Positions 23,061-36,217 are shown, numbered from the stretch's first letter. The stretch is DNA of 64,000 nucleotides from Theropithecus gelada (GCF_003255815.1 NC_037682.1:47263712-47327711); one strand, 5' to 3'. The notes: a model not told the origin generated them from the letters alone. Made by a program: numbers and translations.

Positions 23061-24436
23061 TGAAACAATAAAATCGGCTCTACAGCAGTTCAACTCTGGG
23101 AAGAAATGTCTTCATGTCCCCTTGCTCCTTAAATGAATGTAAGAGGCAGCATTCTCTCCAGGAGAGCAGATTGAGTGTTTGGAATGAAGGAGGTGATATG
23201 GGGATAAATCAGAAGGGGGACCCCATTTGGAACTCACACAGTTTGGGCTGGCAGCACTCAGTTTCCAAAAGGAAGCTTCATGTCTCTTGTCTTTTCCTGA
23301 AACAAGCTCATGACTCCCTGATGTAGCACCAAGGTGGAAGCACAGGGACATGATCTTATAGCAAAAACCATAACTGACTATGGAAGAAGACAGTTCTTGG
23401 TACTTACCCTTATGTTCCTTCTTTGGTAGTGAAGACTCCTCTTGTGCTAAAGGTGGAGAGCCTTTCTGGGATTCAGTGGCTTCGGAGGACTTTTCTATGT
23501 TGCTTAATTCAGGAGATGCCTACAGGAACTGAAATGAAAGCTGGTTAGCAATCCAGGCTTATGAAGATGCTGGACAAACTCGTTATTTCCTTTATGAGGA
23601 CTGTCGACAAATCAGAGGCCAGAGGTATTTGAGGCACAAATCCTAACTGAGATGATTCTTGGCCTCTGTCCCATATCCAATACATATCAGCCCCTCCCAT
23701 CACATCCCGTCTTGTTCAACTTCCTGTAAGTAATTGCTGTCCTGATTTTGAAAATCAATTATGGGCCTAGGTATCACATTAAGCAATGTGAACTTTCATT
23801 ATGAAGCTTTATAACTAAAGAAAAGTAGATCTTGGGATCGTCAAGGCTGACAATGGCCTGACACCATGTTTTGGTGTTTTCTTTATCATAGTATTGATAT
23901 ATTCATGTGTATACTTTCTTTCCAAATGCTAGAGAAGTGTATGCAAAGTGAATGTCTAGAATGCCATTGTCCAGAGGCTACCACTTGCTGCACATTGTAT
24001 TCTAATTTCTTTTATTATTATCAACTCTGAACATTGAACAATTTGTAAGTTCTGTGAAGTTAAATCATTTATTATTATTATTTTTATTTCAATGGGTTTT
24101 TGAGGGAACAGGTGGTGTTTGCTTACATGGATAAGTTCTTTAGTGGTAATTTCTGAGATTTTGGTGCACCTATCACCTGAGCAGTGTCCACTATACCCAA
24201 CGTGTAGTCTTTTATCCCTCGTCCCTCTTTCATCCTTCCCCCCAAGTCCCCATAGTGCATTATATTATTCTATGCCTTTACATGTTCACAGCTTAGCTCC
24301 TGCTTGTAAGTGAGAACATATGATGTTTTGCTTTCCATTTCTGAGTTACCTCAGTTAGAATAATGTGTCCAATTCCATCTAGTTTGCTGTGAATGCCATT
24401 ATTTTATTCCTTTTTATGGTTTAGTACTATTCCATG

Positions 24437-24500
24437 GTATATAAATATATATATTATATCGTTTATACATTATATATATATTTATATATATTTAACGGAA
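24437..24500. repeat. AT-rich simple repeat inside LINE-1
   Basis: TA-rich runs such as 'tatataaatatatatattat' occupy the place where the first large L1 has about 150 more bases of unique 3' sequence (compare 8830-9000). Local deletion with simple-repeat growth is the likely cause. Confidence 0.7.
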
Positions 24501-27498
24501 TTGCTGGATGAAATGGTAGATCCACTTTTACTTCTTTAAGAAATTTCCACACTGTTTTCCATAGTGCTTGTGCTATTTTACATCCCTACCAGCAGTCCAA
24601 AAGTGTTCCTTTTTCACCACATCCCCACCAACATCTATTATTTTTAGATTTTTAAATTATGGCCATTCTTGCAGGAGTAAGGTGGTATCACAATATGGTT
24701 TTTGATTTGCATTTCCCTGATCATTAATGACGTTAAGCATTTTTTCCTATGTTTGTTGGCCATTTGCATCTCTTTTTTTCAGAATTGTCTATTCGTGCTT
24801 TCAGCCCACTTTTTGATGGGACTGTTTGCTTTCTTCTTGCTGATTTGTTTGAGTTCCTTGTAGATTGTGGATATTAGTACTTTGTCAGATGCTTAGTTTG
24901 TGAAGATTTTCTCTCACTCGGTGAGTTGTCTGTTTGCTCTGCTGACAATTGCTTTTGCTGTGTTAAAGCTTTTTAGTTTAATTAAGTCCCATCTATTCAG
25001 TTTTGCTTTTGTTGCATTTACTTTTGGGTTCTTGGCCATGAAGTCTTTGCCTAAGCGAACGTCTAGAAGCATTTTTCTGATGTTATCTTCTAGAATTTTT
25101 ATTGTTTTAGGTCTTAGATTTAAGTCTTTGATCCATCTGGAGTTGATTTTTGTAGAAGGTGAGAGATGAGGGTCCAGTTTCATTCTTCTACATGTGGCTT
25201 GCCAGTTATCTCAGCACCATTTGTTAAAAGGGTGTCTTTTCCCCACTTTATGTTTTTGTTAGCTTTGTCAAAAATCAGTTGGCTGTAAGTATTTGGCATT
25301 ATTTCTGGATTCTTTCCTCTTTTCCATTTGTCTATGTGCCTAGTTTTATGCCAGTGCCATGCTGTTTTGGTGACTATAGCTTTGTAGTACAGTTTGAAGA
25401 TGGGTAATGTGATGCCTCCAGATTTGTTCTTTTTGTTAAGTTTTGCTTTGGCTATGCGGGTTTTTTTGTTTGTTTCCACATTAATTTTAGAATTTTTTTT
25501 TCTAGTTCTGAGAAGAATGATGATGATATTTTGGTGGGAACTGCATTGAATTTTTAGATTGCTTTTGGCAGTATGGTAATTTTCACAATATTGATTCTAC
25601 CCTTCCATGAGCATGGGATGTGTTTCCATTTGTTTGTGTCACCTACCATTTCAGCAGTGTTTTGTAGTTTTGCTTGTAGAGGTCTTTCACCTCCTTGGGT
25701 AGGTATATTCCTAAGTATTTTTTTTTACAGCTATTGTAAAAGTGTTTGAGTTCTTGATTTGATTCTCAGCTTGGTCACTGTTGGTGTATAGCAGTGCTAC
25801 TGATTTGTGTACATTGAATTTGTATCCTGAAACTTTACTGAATTTATGTATCAATTCTAGGAGTTTTCTGGATGAGTCTTTAGGGTTTTCTAGGTATACA
25901 ATCATATCATCAGTGAACAGGGACAGTTTGACTTCCTGTTTATTGATTTGGATGATCTTGATTCCTTTCTCTTGTCTGATTGCTCTGCCTAAAGCTTCCA
26001 GTACTATGCTGAATAGAAGTGGTGAAAGTGGGTATCCTTGTCTTGTTCCAGTTCTCAGGGAGAATGTTTTCAACTTTTCCCCATTCAGTATAATGTTGGC
26101 TGTGGGGTTATCATGGATGGTTTTAATTACATTAAGGTATGTCGTTTCTATGACAATTTTGCTGAAGGTTTTAATAATAAAGGGTGCTAAATTTTGTCAA
26201 ATGCTTTTACAGTTTCTATTGATATGATCATGTGATTTTCGTTTTTAATTCTGTTTATGTGATGTATCACATTTATTGCCTTGTGTATGTTAACCTATCC
26301 CTGCATCCCTGGTATGTAACGCACTTGACAATGGTGGATTATCTTCTTGATATGCTGTTGGATTGGGTTAGCTAGTATTTTGTTGGGGATCTTTGCATCT
26401 ATATTCATCAAGGATACTGGTCTGTAGTTCCTTTTTTTGTTACATCCTTTCCTGGTTTTGGTATTAAGGTGACACTGGCTTCATACAATGCTTTAGGTAG
26501 GATTCCCTCTTTCTCTATATTTTGGAATAGTTTCAGTAGTACCAATTCTGTGAATATCTGATAGAATTCAGCTATGAATACGTCTGCTCCTGTACTTTTT
26601 TGTTGGCAATGTCTTTTTAATTTTTATTTTAATCTCACTGCTTCTTTTGGGTCTGTTCAGAGTTTCTATTCCTCCTAGTTTAATCTAGGAGGTTTATATA
26701 TTTCCAGGAATTTAGGCATATCATCTAGGTTTTCCAGTTTGCACATGTAAAGGTGACCATAGTAGCCTTGAAGGATCTTTTGTATTTCTGTGGTATTGGT
26801 TGTAACATCTCCTGTTTCACTTCTAATTGAGTTTATTTGAATCTTCCCTGTTCTTTCCTTGGTTAACCTTGCTAATGGTATATCAATTTTGTTTATGTTT
26901 TCAAAGAACCAGCTTTTTGTTTCATTTTGCTTTCCTTGTTTGTTTATTAGTTTGTTTCATTTACTTCTGCTCTGATTGTTTTTATTTCTTTTCTTCTGCT
27001 TGGCTTGGGTTTAGTTTGTTCTTGCTTCTCTAGTTCCTTGAGGTGTGACCTTAGATTGTCTATTTGTGCTGTTTCAGACATTTTGATGTATGCATTTAAT
27101 GCTATGAACTTTACTCTTAGCACCACTTTTGCTGTAGCCTAGAGATTTTGATAGGTTGTGTTGCTATTATCATTTAGTTCATAGAATTTTTAAATTTCCA
27201 TCTTGATTTCATTGTTGACCCAGTGATCATTCAGGAGCAGGTTATTTAATTTCCATGTTTTTGTGTGGTTTTGAAGGTTCCTTTTGGAGTTGATTTCCAA
27301 TTTTATTCCACTGTGCTCTGAAAGGATACTTGATATAATTTCAGTTTTCTTAAATTTATTGAGACTTGTTTTGTGGCCTATCATATGATCTATCTTGGAG
27401 AATGTTCCATGTGCTGATGAATAGAATGTATATTCTGCAATTGTTGGGTAGAACCTTCTGTGAATATTATTAAGTCCATTAGTTCTAGGGTATAGTTT

Positions 27499-27819
27499 TT
27501 TATTTTATTTTATTTATTCATTATTGTTTTTTTTTTTTGAGACGGAGTCTCACTCTATTGCCGAGGCTAGAGTGCAGTGGCAAGATCTTGGCTCACTGCA
27601 ACCTCCACCTACTGGGTTCAAGCAGTTCTCCTGCATGAGCCTCCCAAGTAGCTGGGACTACAAGTGCATGCTACCACGCCTGGCTAATTTTTTGTATTTT
27701 AGTAGAGACAGGGTTTCATCATGTTGCCCGGGCTGGTCGCAAACTCCTGAGCTCATGCAATCCACCCGCCCCAGCCTCCCAAAATGCTGGGATTATAGGC
27801 ATGAGCCACCACGCCAGGC
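27499..27819 (-). mobile_element. Alu SINE, reverse, nested in LINE-1
   Basis: It runs from a T-rich tail ending 'ttttttttttttgagacgga' to the Alu 5' end at 27819. A perfect 14-bp target-site duplication CTAGGGTATAGTTT lies at 27485-27498 and 27820-27833. It looks AluS-age. The 99-codon frame inside it is not a gene. Confidence 0.95.
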
Positions 27820-30800
27820 CTAGGGTATAGTTTAAATCCATTTTTTTTTTGGTTGACTTTCTGTCTTGATGACCTGTCTAGTGCTGTCAGTGGAGCACTA
27901 TTGAGGTTCCGCACTATTATTGTGTTGCCATCTAACTCATTTCTTAAGTCTAGTGGTAACTGTTTTATAAACTTGGGAGTTCCAGTGTTAGGTGCATATA
28001 TATTTTGGATTGTGATATTTTCCTGTTGGAATAGACCTTTTATCATTATGTAATATCTCTCTTTGTCTTTTCTAACTGTTGTTGCTTTAAAGTCTGTTTT
28101 GCCTGATGTAAGAATAGCTCCTCCTGCTCACTTATAGTGTCCCTTTGAGTGGACTATCTTATTCCACTGCTTTACTGTAGGTTTCTGTGAGTTTTATGTG
28201 TTAGGTAAGTTTCTTGAAGACAGCAGATAGTTGGTTGATGAATTCTTATCCATTCTGCCATTCTGTACCTTTTAAATGGAGCATTTAAGTCATTTACATT
28301 CAGTGTTAGTATTGAGATGTGAGGTGCTATTCTATTCATCATGCTAGTTGTTGCCTGCATACCTTATTTTTTTCATTATGTTATCATTTTATAGTTCCTG
28401 TGAGATTTAATCTCTAAGAAGGTTCTATTTTGGTGCACTACAATGTTTTATTTGAAGATTTAGAGCTCTTTTCAGCAGTTCTTGTAGTGCTGGTTTGGTA
28501 GTGGCACAATCTGTCAGCAGTTATTTGTCTGAAAGACTGTATCTTTTCTTCATTTATGAAGCTTAGTTTCATTGGATACAATATTCCTGCCTGGTAATTG
28601 TTTTGTTTAAGGAGGCTAAAAATAGGGCTCCAATCCTTTTTAGCTTGTAAGGTTTTTGCTGAGAAATCTGCTGTTAATTTGGTATGTTTTCATTTATTGG
28701 TTACCTGACTCTTTTACCTCAAAACTCTTACAGTTCTTTCCTTCATCTTGACTTTTGATAACCTGAAGACTATGTGCCTAGGTGATGATCTTTTTGCGAT
28801 GAATTTCACGGGTGTTCTTTGAACTTCTTATATTTGGATGTCTAGATCTCTAGCCAGGCCAGGGACATTTTCCTTGATTATTCCCTCAGATAAATTTTCC
28901 AAACTTTTAGATTTCTCTTCTTTCTTGGGAACACCAATTGTTTTTAGGTTTGGTCATTTAACATAATTCCAAACTTCTTGGAGGCTTTGTTCATTTTTTA
29001 AAATTCTTTTTCTTTGTTGTTATTGGATTGGGTTAATTCAAAAGCCTTGTCTTCGAACTCTGAAGTACTTTTTTCTTATTGTTCAATTTTATTGTTAAAA
29101 CTTTCCAGTGTGTTTTGCATTTCTCTAAATGTGTCCTTTATTTCCAGAAGCTTATATTGTTTTTTATTTATCATGTTTATTTCTTTGGATTTTTTTTTTT
29201 TTTTTGGTCCATACTCAATATTATTTTAGAAATTTCTTTAATTTGGTTTTCACCTTTCTTTGGTGCCTTGTTGAGTAGCTTAATAATTGACTTTCTGAAT
29301 TCTGTTGCTGGTATTTCAGAGATTTTCTCTTGGTTTGGATTCACTGCTGGTGAGCTAGTGTGATCTTTTAGGAGAGCTGTATAACCTTGTTTTGTCATAT
29401 TACGAGAAATGTTTTTCTGGTTCCTCCTCATTTGGAAAGATCTGGGGCTCAAGGTCTGCTCTTCAGATTCTTTTGTCCCATGGCATGCTCCCTTGATGTG
29501 GTGGTGCTCTATCCTTTCCGCTAGGGATGGGGCTTCCTGAGAGGTAGACTGCAGTGATTGTTATTGTTCTTCTGGGTTTAACTACCGGGCTCTGGGCTAG
29601 TACTGGGGAGTGTCTATAAAGAGTCCTGTGATGTGATCTGTCTTCAGGTATCTCAACCATGGATAATAGCACCTGCTCTGGTGGAGGTGGCAGGGGAGTG
29701 AAGCGAACTCTGTAGGAGTCCTTGTCATAGTTTTGTTTAGTGTGCTGGTTTTCTGGAATGCTGGTTGTGCTAGCAGTGAAGTTCTCATGTGGGCAGACTC
29801 AGAACCTCTGGTATCCAGGATGTTGCAGGTGGTGGAATTAGCTGTTGTTTTCTCCTCTCTTGGAGCAGGGTTTTTCTTTTATGAGTTGCTGTAATGGCTT
29901 CAGTTGGTTGGCTACCTGCCAGGAAGCATCACTTTTAAGAGAGCATCAGGTGTGATAGGATAGTGGGAATATGAAATTGCCCTAAGGTTGTTTGGATAAA
30001 TATTCAGGTTTCTCATGTGATCAGTGGGGCCATAGAGCTCCCACGAGTTTGTGTCTTTTGTCTTTGGCTACCAGGGTAGGTAGAGAAAGACCATCAGATG
30101 GGGGCAGGGTTAGGTGCGTCTGAGCTCAGGCTCTCCTTGGATAGGGCTTGCTGCAGCCACTGTGAAGAATAGGGGGTGGTTCTCAGGCCAATGGAGTTAT
30201 ATTCAAAAGGGGATTATTGTTGCCTATGCTGTATCATGCAAGTTTTTTCCAGGGATGTGCAGGAAAACTGGCAGTGACAGGCCTCACCCAGTTTCTATGC
30301 AGCCATCAAGGCCAGTCTGACATTCACTGTGCCTCACCAATAGCACTGACTTTTTATCCAAGCAGCTGGTGAGCAGAGCTGAGATATTGTCCCAGGCTAC
30401 AGCCTCCCCACTGAGAAAGCAGGGCTTTCAGGCTTCACCCCTCTCCACCTGCTGTGGCTTCTGTGTTCATATCTGCACTTCCCATTTGCTTCCCACCCCT
30501 GGATCCTGCACAGAAAGATTCACACTCAGTTGAATTTATTACAAAGTAACTAGAAGTTTCCTTCTCCCTGTGGTCCTTCCCCAATACCACTGGAAGTTCT
30601 CCCCAAGGACCGCTGTGAGATAAGGTCAGAAATGGCTTCCCTGGGGACTGGACGTGCCTACAAGGCTCTTTTCACCGCTTCTTCTACTTTTATATTTTGG
30701 TCTACTTTCTGAATTCTAAATCTTACCTTTCAGCTCTAGGTAAGGTTAAATCCTTCTCCCGTGATCTGGATTTTCAAATTCCCTAGTGAGGATGCGCATT

Positions 30801-31020
30801 CAGAGGTGGACTTTCCCCCTCTCACACAGTTTTTTGGATGTCTCACAGAGTTTGCAGTGGCAAACCACTTCTTTCAAAGGGTCTGTGAATTCTTTTTTTT
30901 TTTTTTTCTTTGGTATGTTCCTGTGGTGATTCTTGGAGCAGAGTTCGTGATGTGAGTCTCCACACACATTCTGTCTACTTGAGTGGGAGATGAGTATTAG
31001 TCCTGCCTCTTATCTGCCAT

Positions 31021-31524
31021 TTTTCCCTTTGTCAAATAATTGCTGATTTTTAATCCAATTAATCAGAGCTGTTTCACATATAACCATCACAGAAACACAT
31101 ATAAATTCACATACAGACAGAAGAAGATTCAGTAGTTGTAAGAGTTTTCATTTGCCAGTTTTTAAGTTTCTTAATCAGATTACTGGCTTCAGAGTGGAGC
31201 CCTCAGAGAAGCAGGGCCAGGAAAGCTTGCAGTTTCCAGGGCCTAATAAGCAGGCACAGCTGGAAGGCCAAAACAGATCCTCCAAATTAAGGGTCACATT
31301 TTTATACTGGATCCTGGATCCTGGATCCTCCCAGAAAGAGGGAAATGTTACTGGAGAAGAGAGTGCAATGTTTGTACTACGTGTTTCATTGCAGCACAAC
31401 CCAAAACCAATCAGCTCATCTTGTAATTAGCCCATCCCCCATGGGAGTCTCATCTCTTAATGGGGGTGGGGGGGATGCTTTCATACTTTCTAGGTGGTCA
31501 AAAGCATGCTTCTCTAATCCAAAT
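31021..31524. other. Segment between LINE-1 and unit copy 2, unassigned
   Basis: There is no counterpart in the other units. The wording 'ttaatcagattactggcttc' and 'ggcctaataagcaggcacag' suggests an old retroelement piece, but I cannot name it. It contains a short tandem run of GGATCCT at 31312-31330. Open frames on both strands (31152-31430, 31175-31399) overlap each other and look like chance. Confidence 0.4.
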
Positions 31525-31759
31525 GTGATGGTGGGTATGTTGTTTTTGACTCCCCTGTGTCTGGAATGCAAGCTAGAAAATAGAAGATGCTCAGTACATA
31601 TTTATATAGTGAACAGAAGAATGAGTAAGAGATATTGGTATGAAAAGTCCACTTAATGATACATTGAAGACTGTAGGTGGATAGGTTAATTGAAAATGTC
31701 TGGTAATAATCAATTATAAAAAAGGATACATTTGTAAAATGAATATTTAATTTTTTTTG

Positions 31760-31925
31760 CTTTGGATGTATTTTCATTTAAAAAAATTTTTAAGTTATAC
31801 TTTAAGTTCTGGGATACTTGTGCAGAATGTGCAGGTTTGTTACATAGGTATACACGTGCCATAGTGGTTTGCTGCACCCATCAACCCATCATCTAATGCT
31901 ATCCCTCCCCTAGCCCCCCACCTGA
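31760..31925 (-). mobile_element. LINE-1 3'-end fragment, reverse
   Basis: 'ttttaagttatactttaagt' to 'catcatctaatgctatccct' is the extreme 3' end of a primate L1 in reverse. The neighbouring 'cctgaatatttcatttttat' resumes unit sequence ('gaatatttaatttt' before it), suggesting a short target-site duplication. It is private to copy 2. Confidence 0.85.
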
Positions 31926-33909
31926 ATATTTCATTTTTATCTAGAATTCATTCACTATGAAATAACTAGTCTGAAGGACTTTCCATTGTGGAGGATTCAG
32001 CAAATAGAATTCTGCTCTGTCTGTTTTACAGAACACATAACTATCAATCACTGTCTGATTTCCAGTTTGGATTTGCTTAAGTGTAGATCTTAACGTTGGA
32101 TGTATGACATTCTGTCTGAGAACATATTTCAGTGGTGGTCATCTTTGTTTAGTCTTGTTTAGTAGGGAGGCTTACACCTAATGCACTAACAGTAACTTTG
32201 GGACTTGCTTTTCTGTTCCGTTAAGCATTCACATTAGTTTTTATTGAAACCATGATTCTTCTTTTAACTTGTATTTCATTGATATGTCATATATTCATAA
32301 ATTAGGTAATTATGTTGGCAAGTCTAATCGCCATATGCAGGACAGAAAACAGATCCAACTGGTTCTTGTGAATCTGATGACTCGGTGCTTTTGAGCCCAG
32401 GTGTACTAGCGCATCAGTGAATGGCCATGAAGGCTCAGCCCTTACTCAGCAGCAATCAATGTATTTTCTAGATGTACTGAATAGTATTGGCTATATAAAT
32501 AGAGTCTGTTATCCAGAGATGTATTTGAAGGGTGTTTAAATGTATGTAGAACTAGCACAGTGCCTAATGAATTAGGTTTGAATGCTTGTTGAATTCATGC
32601 ATAAAAATATTCATGAATGACAGCTCCCCAAAAGTGCATTAGGGACTTTCATATCATTTCTTTCTTCCTGGAGGAAACTCTTGGATGTCCTGCATGCTCT
32701 TCCTTGACATGTAATTGAGAGGAAATTATATCATTGGCCTTGGAAAGAAGGTAGCTTGTGCGCAGACTCCTGCATTCCCTTTCCCCACTTTCTTCTCCCC
32801 AGAGGCAGTAAGCGACCTGCAATGAAAGGGCAGAGCTATTCTCAGGATAACCAACTGCAGAGGATGCTCTGTTCTCTTGAGTGGGAGGTGCCTGTAGGAG
32901 CTCCAGTGAGACCTGGTGACTGAGCCAGGCTTTGCAAGATGCTGGACAACCCTGTGATTTTTAGGTGGGAGCTGCTTGAGAAAAATAGTTGCTGAGCATC
33001 TTGTAAATTCCACATCTAGTCTGTGGAACTACAAATTCAAGGAACTGTTTTCTGCTCTTAAAGACCTTACAGTGTGGTTGAAAAGCAAGACATGAAGACA
33101 AATTATTCAAGTACACTCTTCTAAGTGCTATAACAGAGCAATGTGTGGGGCCAAGTGAGTCCAGAATGGCCTTCGGGGGCTGAACATAAGCTTCAGGAGC
33201 TTAAAGTTTTCTTGCAGTAAAACAAAAACGAGTATCACCGACATCAAAATAACCAGTTGCCCAGGTGAACACCAACAGTCTTTTGTTCAATTGCCAGGTG
33301 AAATTTCTCTCTGGAGCTCCTCCCTATGGACAAAATTGTTAGCTGAAGCTGTACAATTGATGATATCAGAGACTCTCAGGGTGGACTCTCCTAATAACCT
33401 CCAGTCTGAACTGATGACATCACGTAAAAAACCCATGCCTGGAACACTGGCTGCAAGCACTGTCTTCCAGCCTCCTTACACCCTCACATACAGCCAAGTC
33501 CTAATACGCTATTTGCAAATTAAGGGAGGACATATAGAATACAGAATCAGCAAAGTGCTGGGCCTGGAAGAGCAATGGAACTGGATTGAGGAGGCATGAG
33601 TTCTATGTGCTGAACAGTGTTACAGGAGCCATCAATAAATATATATATTTTTGAAAAATGGAAAACTATAGACTTCTTATTGCTTTCACAGCTACTTTGT
33701 ATTGTCTGCTGAGTACTCAAATGTCATTTGTCAGCTCTCTTCTGTGAGGGCCAATCTGAGGGGCAGTCTCGCTGCCTGTGAGCAACAGAGAGCCCACTGT
33801 GATGTTGTAGTGAATTCTCTTAATGGTTTCTTCTGTCTGCTTGAGTCATCTGTGGATGGGGTGACCACTGGGACAGAATAATCCTGAATTTTGCACTGAT
33901 TCTAAGTTT

Positions 33910-34330
33910 TCATAATTAAATATATTAAACTGTGGTAAAATTTCCATAACATAAATTTTACTAATTTAATCATATTTAGAGTACAACTCAGTGACATTAA
34001 GTATATTGACAATGAAATAAAACTATTACTACTCTCTCTTTTGAGAACTTTTTGTTATCCCAAACAGAAATTTTGTGCTCGTTAAATAATAACTACACAT
34101 TCTCCCCATCCTCTGCCATTTGGTTCCTCCTAATCTATTTTCTATGTTTACCAGTTTTCCTAGCTTGGATATCTGAAAAATTTGAACTTAACAATATTGT
34201 TCTTTTGCATCTGGCTTATTTCGCTTAGCACAATGTTCTCAAGGTTCATCTAGATTGCAGCATGTATTAGAATTCTGTAGCCATGCTAAGCTATTATCCA
34301 GATACTGTAATTGACATTATTAAGGAAAGG
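33910..34330 (-). mobile_element. Old LINE-1 3'UTR fragment, reverse (paralogue of 16620-17020)
   Basis: It shares 'ctgtggtaaaatttccataa', 'gttaaataataactacacat' and 'ctggcttatttcgcttagca' with the copy 1 fragment and follows the same unit landmarks. It is inherited from the ancestral unit. Confidence 0.72.
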
Positions 34331-35236
34331 TCAGATGTTTTCAGTCTTGCTTCTAATGGTGACTGGCCATAAAACTAACTAAAAGTTACAGCCAGAACAA
34401 TTGGTACAAAATTGGAAGTATCTAAGATTCTCCTACAACAGAAGGAATCTATAAGTGAATAATCAATGTTTTCAAGATAATTTCCACTTTGAAACCAATA
34501 CTGAGGTTGCAAATGGCCAAATTAGAACTGGTGTGGCATATTTATAGACTTTACATGGATTCCTTGGTCAAGGAAGAGCTAAATAACCACTTAGTAGTTC
34601 TCGAGGGGAAGGGGCCATGGTGATCTTTACTGGAAACCAAGGGAAACAGGTCACCATGCCGTGCACAAATCACAGCACAGGACTTTTCATAAAACCAATT
34701 TCTGAGACTGTTTTTATGAACACAGAGAATCTGTTTCTAAGGATATTATTTTCCCTTATATCTGCGAATTCAATAAAATTTAGAGGCACCAGAGCTTACT
34801 TATCCAGAATTGAGCTTCCTACCTGCAGCAATGCCTCCAATTATAGAAGGGAACATAGTCTGAGAGATAAATAAGGAATCTTCCTTTTTGATACTGTCAC
34901 ATAGGAAACAATTAGAAAGCAGAATTTTTCAGTTTTGGACTGGAATTCTTTCCATTTTAATGAAAATTGCAAAAAAAAAAAGTTTTCAGTAGAAAAAAAT
35001 TCAATGGAAGAAAATAGGAGAAATTTATTGGTAATATGAAGAGGAATCTAAACATTGTACCTTCAAACTACTGGTTTCTCTGAGTAAAACTAGAAATGTG
35101 AGATTAAAAGCTATTTGAAGATACTGGGGAATCACTGGGGCATTTCAGATGCACAAGGATGAGAAAAACGCTTATAATTGTCAAGGATGGCAGGGCAGTG
35201 TCGCTCTCAAGTCCCGTCTGACTGACAGGGCAGAGG

Positions 35237-36217
35237 CTCTTCCTCGTTGCCCCAATCTGCTTCCCAACAGCTCCAGGGTTTCCTCGGGAAGCTGCCCTCC
35301 AACTTCATCCACCTCAGGTGTGTCCTGCAGAGCCCTCTGGAGAACCAGCTTTAGGTTCTGCTAATTTTGACGCTGCCTAAAGGATCCCACGAAGAAGTAA
35401 ATGATGGATTGGCACTGCTGTTAAGAGAGGACAGGACATCAGAAACTAGAAGAACAAGACAGGGTAAGTCATGAAAATCCTTCTGGATCCAGTATAATAG
35501 GAACCACTGAATGCTAAAGGGCAGGCCGCAGAGGAGGAAGACCAGTACTGTGAGCAGGATGGTCATGTACAGCCTGGTCAGCGGCATCTGCCGGGAGCCA
35601 TAGAGGATCCTGACTAATAGGGCCAGGCTGGCCCACAGAGAACCACACATAAAAAAATCACCCCTGCAACTGCGATGAAATTTAACATGGGACAACAATG
35701 ATAGTCATGAAAGCTCATCAGAAAGCTACAGAACATCCCCTTTAATATGCTCAGCATCAGGGACAGGACCCAGAACAGGGCACACATGACAGGTGTCTCG
35801 GGCGATGACATGGTACCAGATGGGCCACAGGATAGACAGGCAGCACTCAGTGCTGATTGCACTCAGCATGCTCATGCCTGTAACATAGGCAAGTGTGGGC
35901 GTAGTGTTGAGGAATATAGGGAAATAGATGAGGATGGGGTGGAAGAAGTTATTGTAGAACTCCATGATTTCTAAAATCTGGAAGAAGAGGAAGTCAGCCC
36001 TGGCCAGGTTGTGGATGTAGAGGGAGAAGGTGTTACACTGCATGTGGAAGCCCAGGAGCCAGAGCACAACTGCATTTCCTGCCAGCCCGACCGGCTCAGC
36101 AATGAAGATCAGCACTGAGAAGACCAGGACTTCCAGGCCACAACGTTGAATATGGATCTCCTCTGTCTCATGGATTGGTGCAAGTTCCGTACCCCAGGGT
36201 GAGATGGTTGGATCCAT
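35237..36217 (-). pseudogene. MRGPRX2-like receptor pseudogene
   Basis: The start ATG at 36215-36217 is intact (MDPTISPWGTEL) and the first 125 or so residues read through TM3 with WPIWYH. Lesions then accumulate. There is a net loss of about 8 bases after WPIWYH (near 35790-35815) and a one-base loss in the TM5 region (near 35630). One base is also lost in the NPxxY motif (near 35408), and an in-frame TAG at 35361-35363 replaces an Arg codon of the tail. The stretch between TM2 and TM3 is a few residues longer than in X1/X4. GLPFSIQWFLLYWIQKD in TM6 also resembles MRGPRX2. The 5' splice acceptor is preserved. In this relic ERC has become ECC. It cannot encode a full receptor. Closest family member is inferred from motifs only. 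Confidence 0.9.

Larger units (their letters stand above)
13030..24060. repeat. Tandem unit copy 1 (carries the intact receptor)
   Basis: Its left end aligns with 50487 onward ('aaactcat', 'tatgcttttattaacagtgccac'). From about 14420 it also aligns with 31525 onward. Its right end is cut by a LINE-1 at about 24061. The interval 13030-17956, downstream of the receptor gene, holds L2-like pieces (about 13280-13560 and 14395-14520), a LINE-1 3' relic (16620-17020) and otherwise unit sequence with no gene. The interval 18960-22300, upstream of the gene, holds MIR, L2 and MER2 remnants. Confidence 0.8.
24061..31020 (-). mobile_element. Near full-length old LINE-1 (5'UTR, ORF1 and ORF2 relics)
   Basis: About 6.6 kb of reverse L1 (excluding its Alu) replaces the right end of unit 1. 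The 3' end is at about 24061 and ORF2 spans about 24900-28360. ORF1 relics lie at about 28560-29455 (minus-strand frame with 'FRKSIIKLLNKAPKKGENQI'). A 5'UTR of about 1.5 kb ends at 'tcttatctgccattttt'. Best-preserved ORF2 pieces include 25711-26073, which holds the reverse transcriptase FTDDM box (the YADD-box equivalent) and 'TRQGYPLSPLLFS'. Stops and shifts inactivate it. An AT-rich run replaces part of the 3'UTR at 24440-24500. The age looks like L1PB/L1MA. Confidence 0.9.

Noticed and set aside
25711..26073. Reverse-transcriptase-like reading frame as a possible domesticated gene
   Set aside because: It is part of LINE-1 ORF2 with stops and shifts on both sides, and the matching L1 at 10139-10414 is equally broken.
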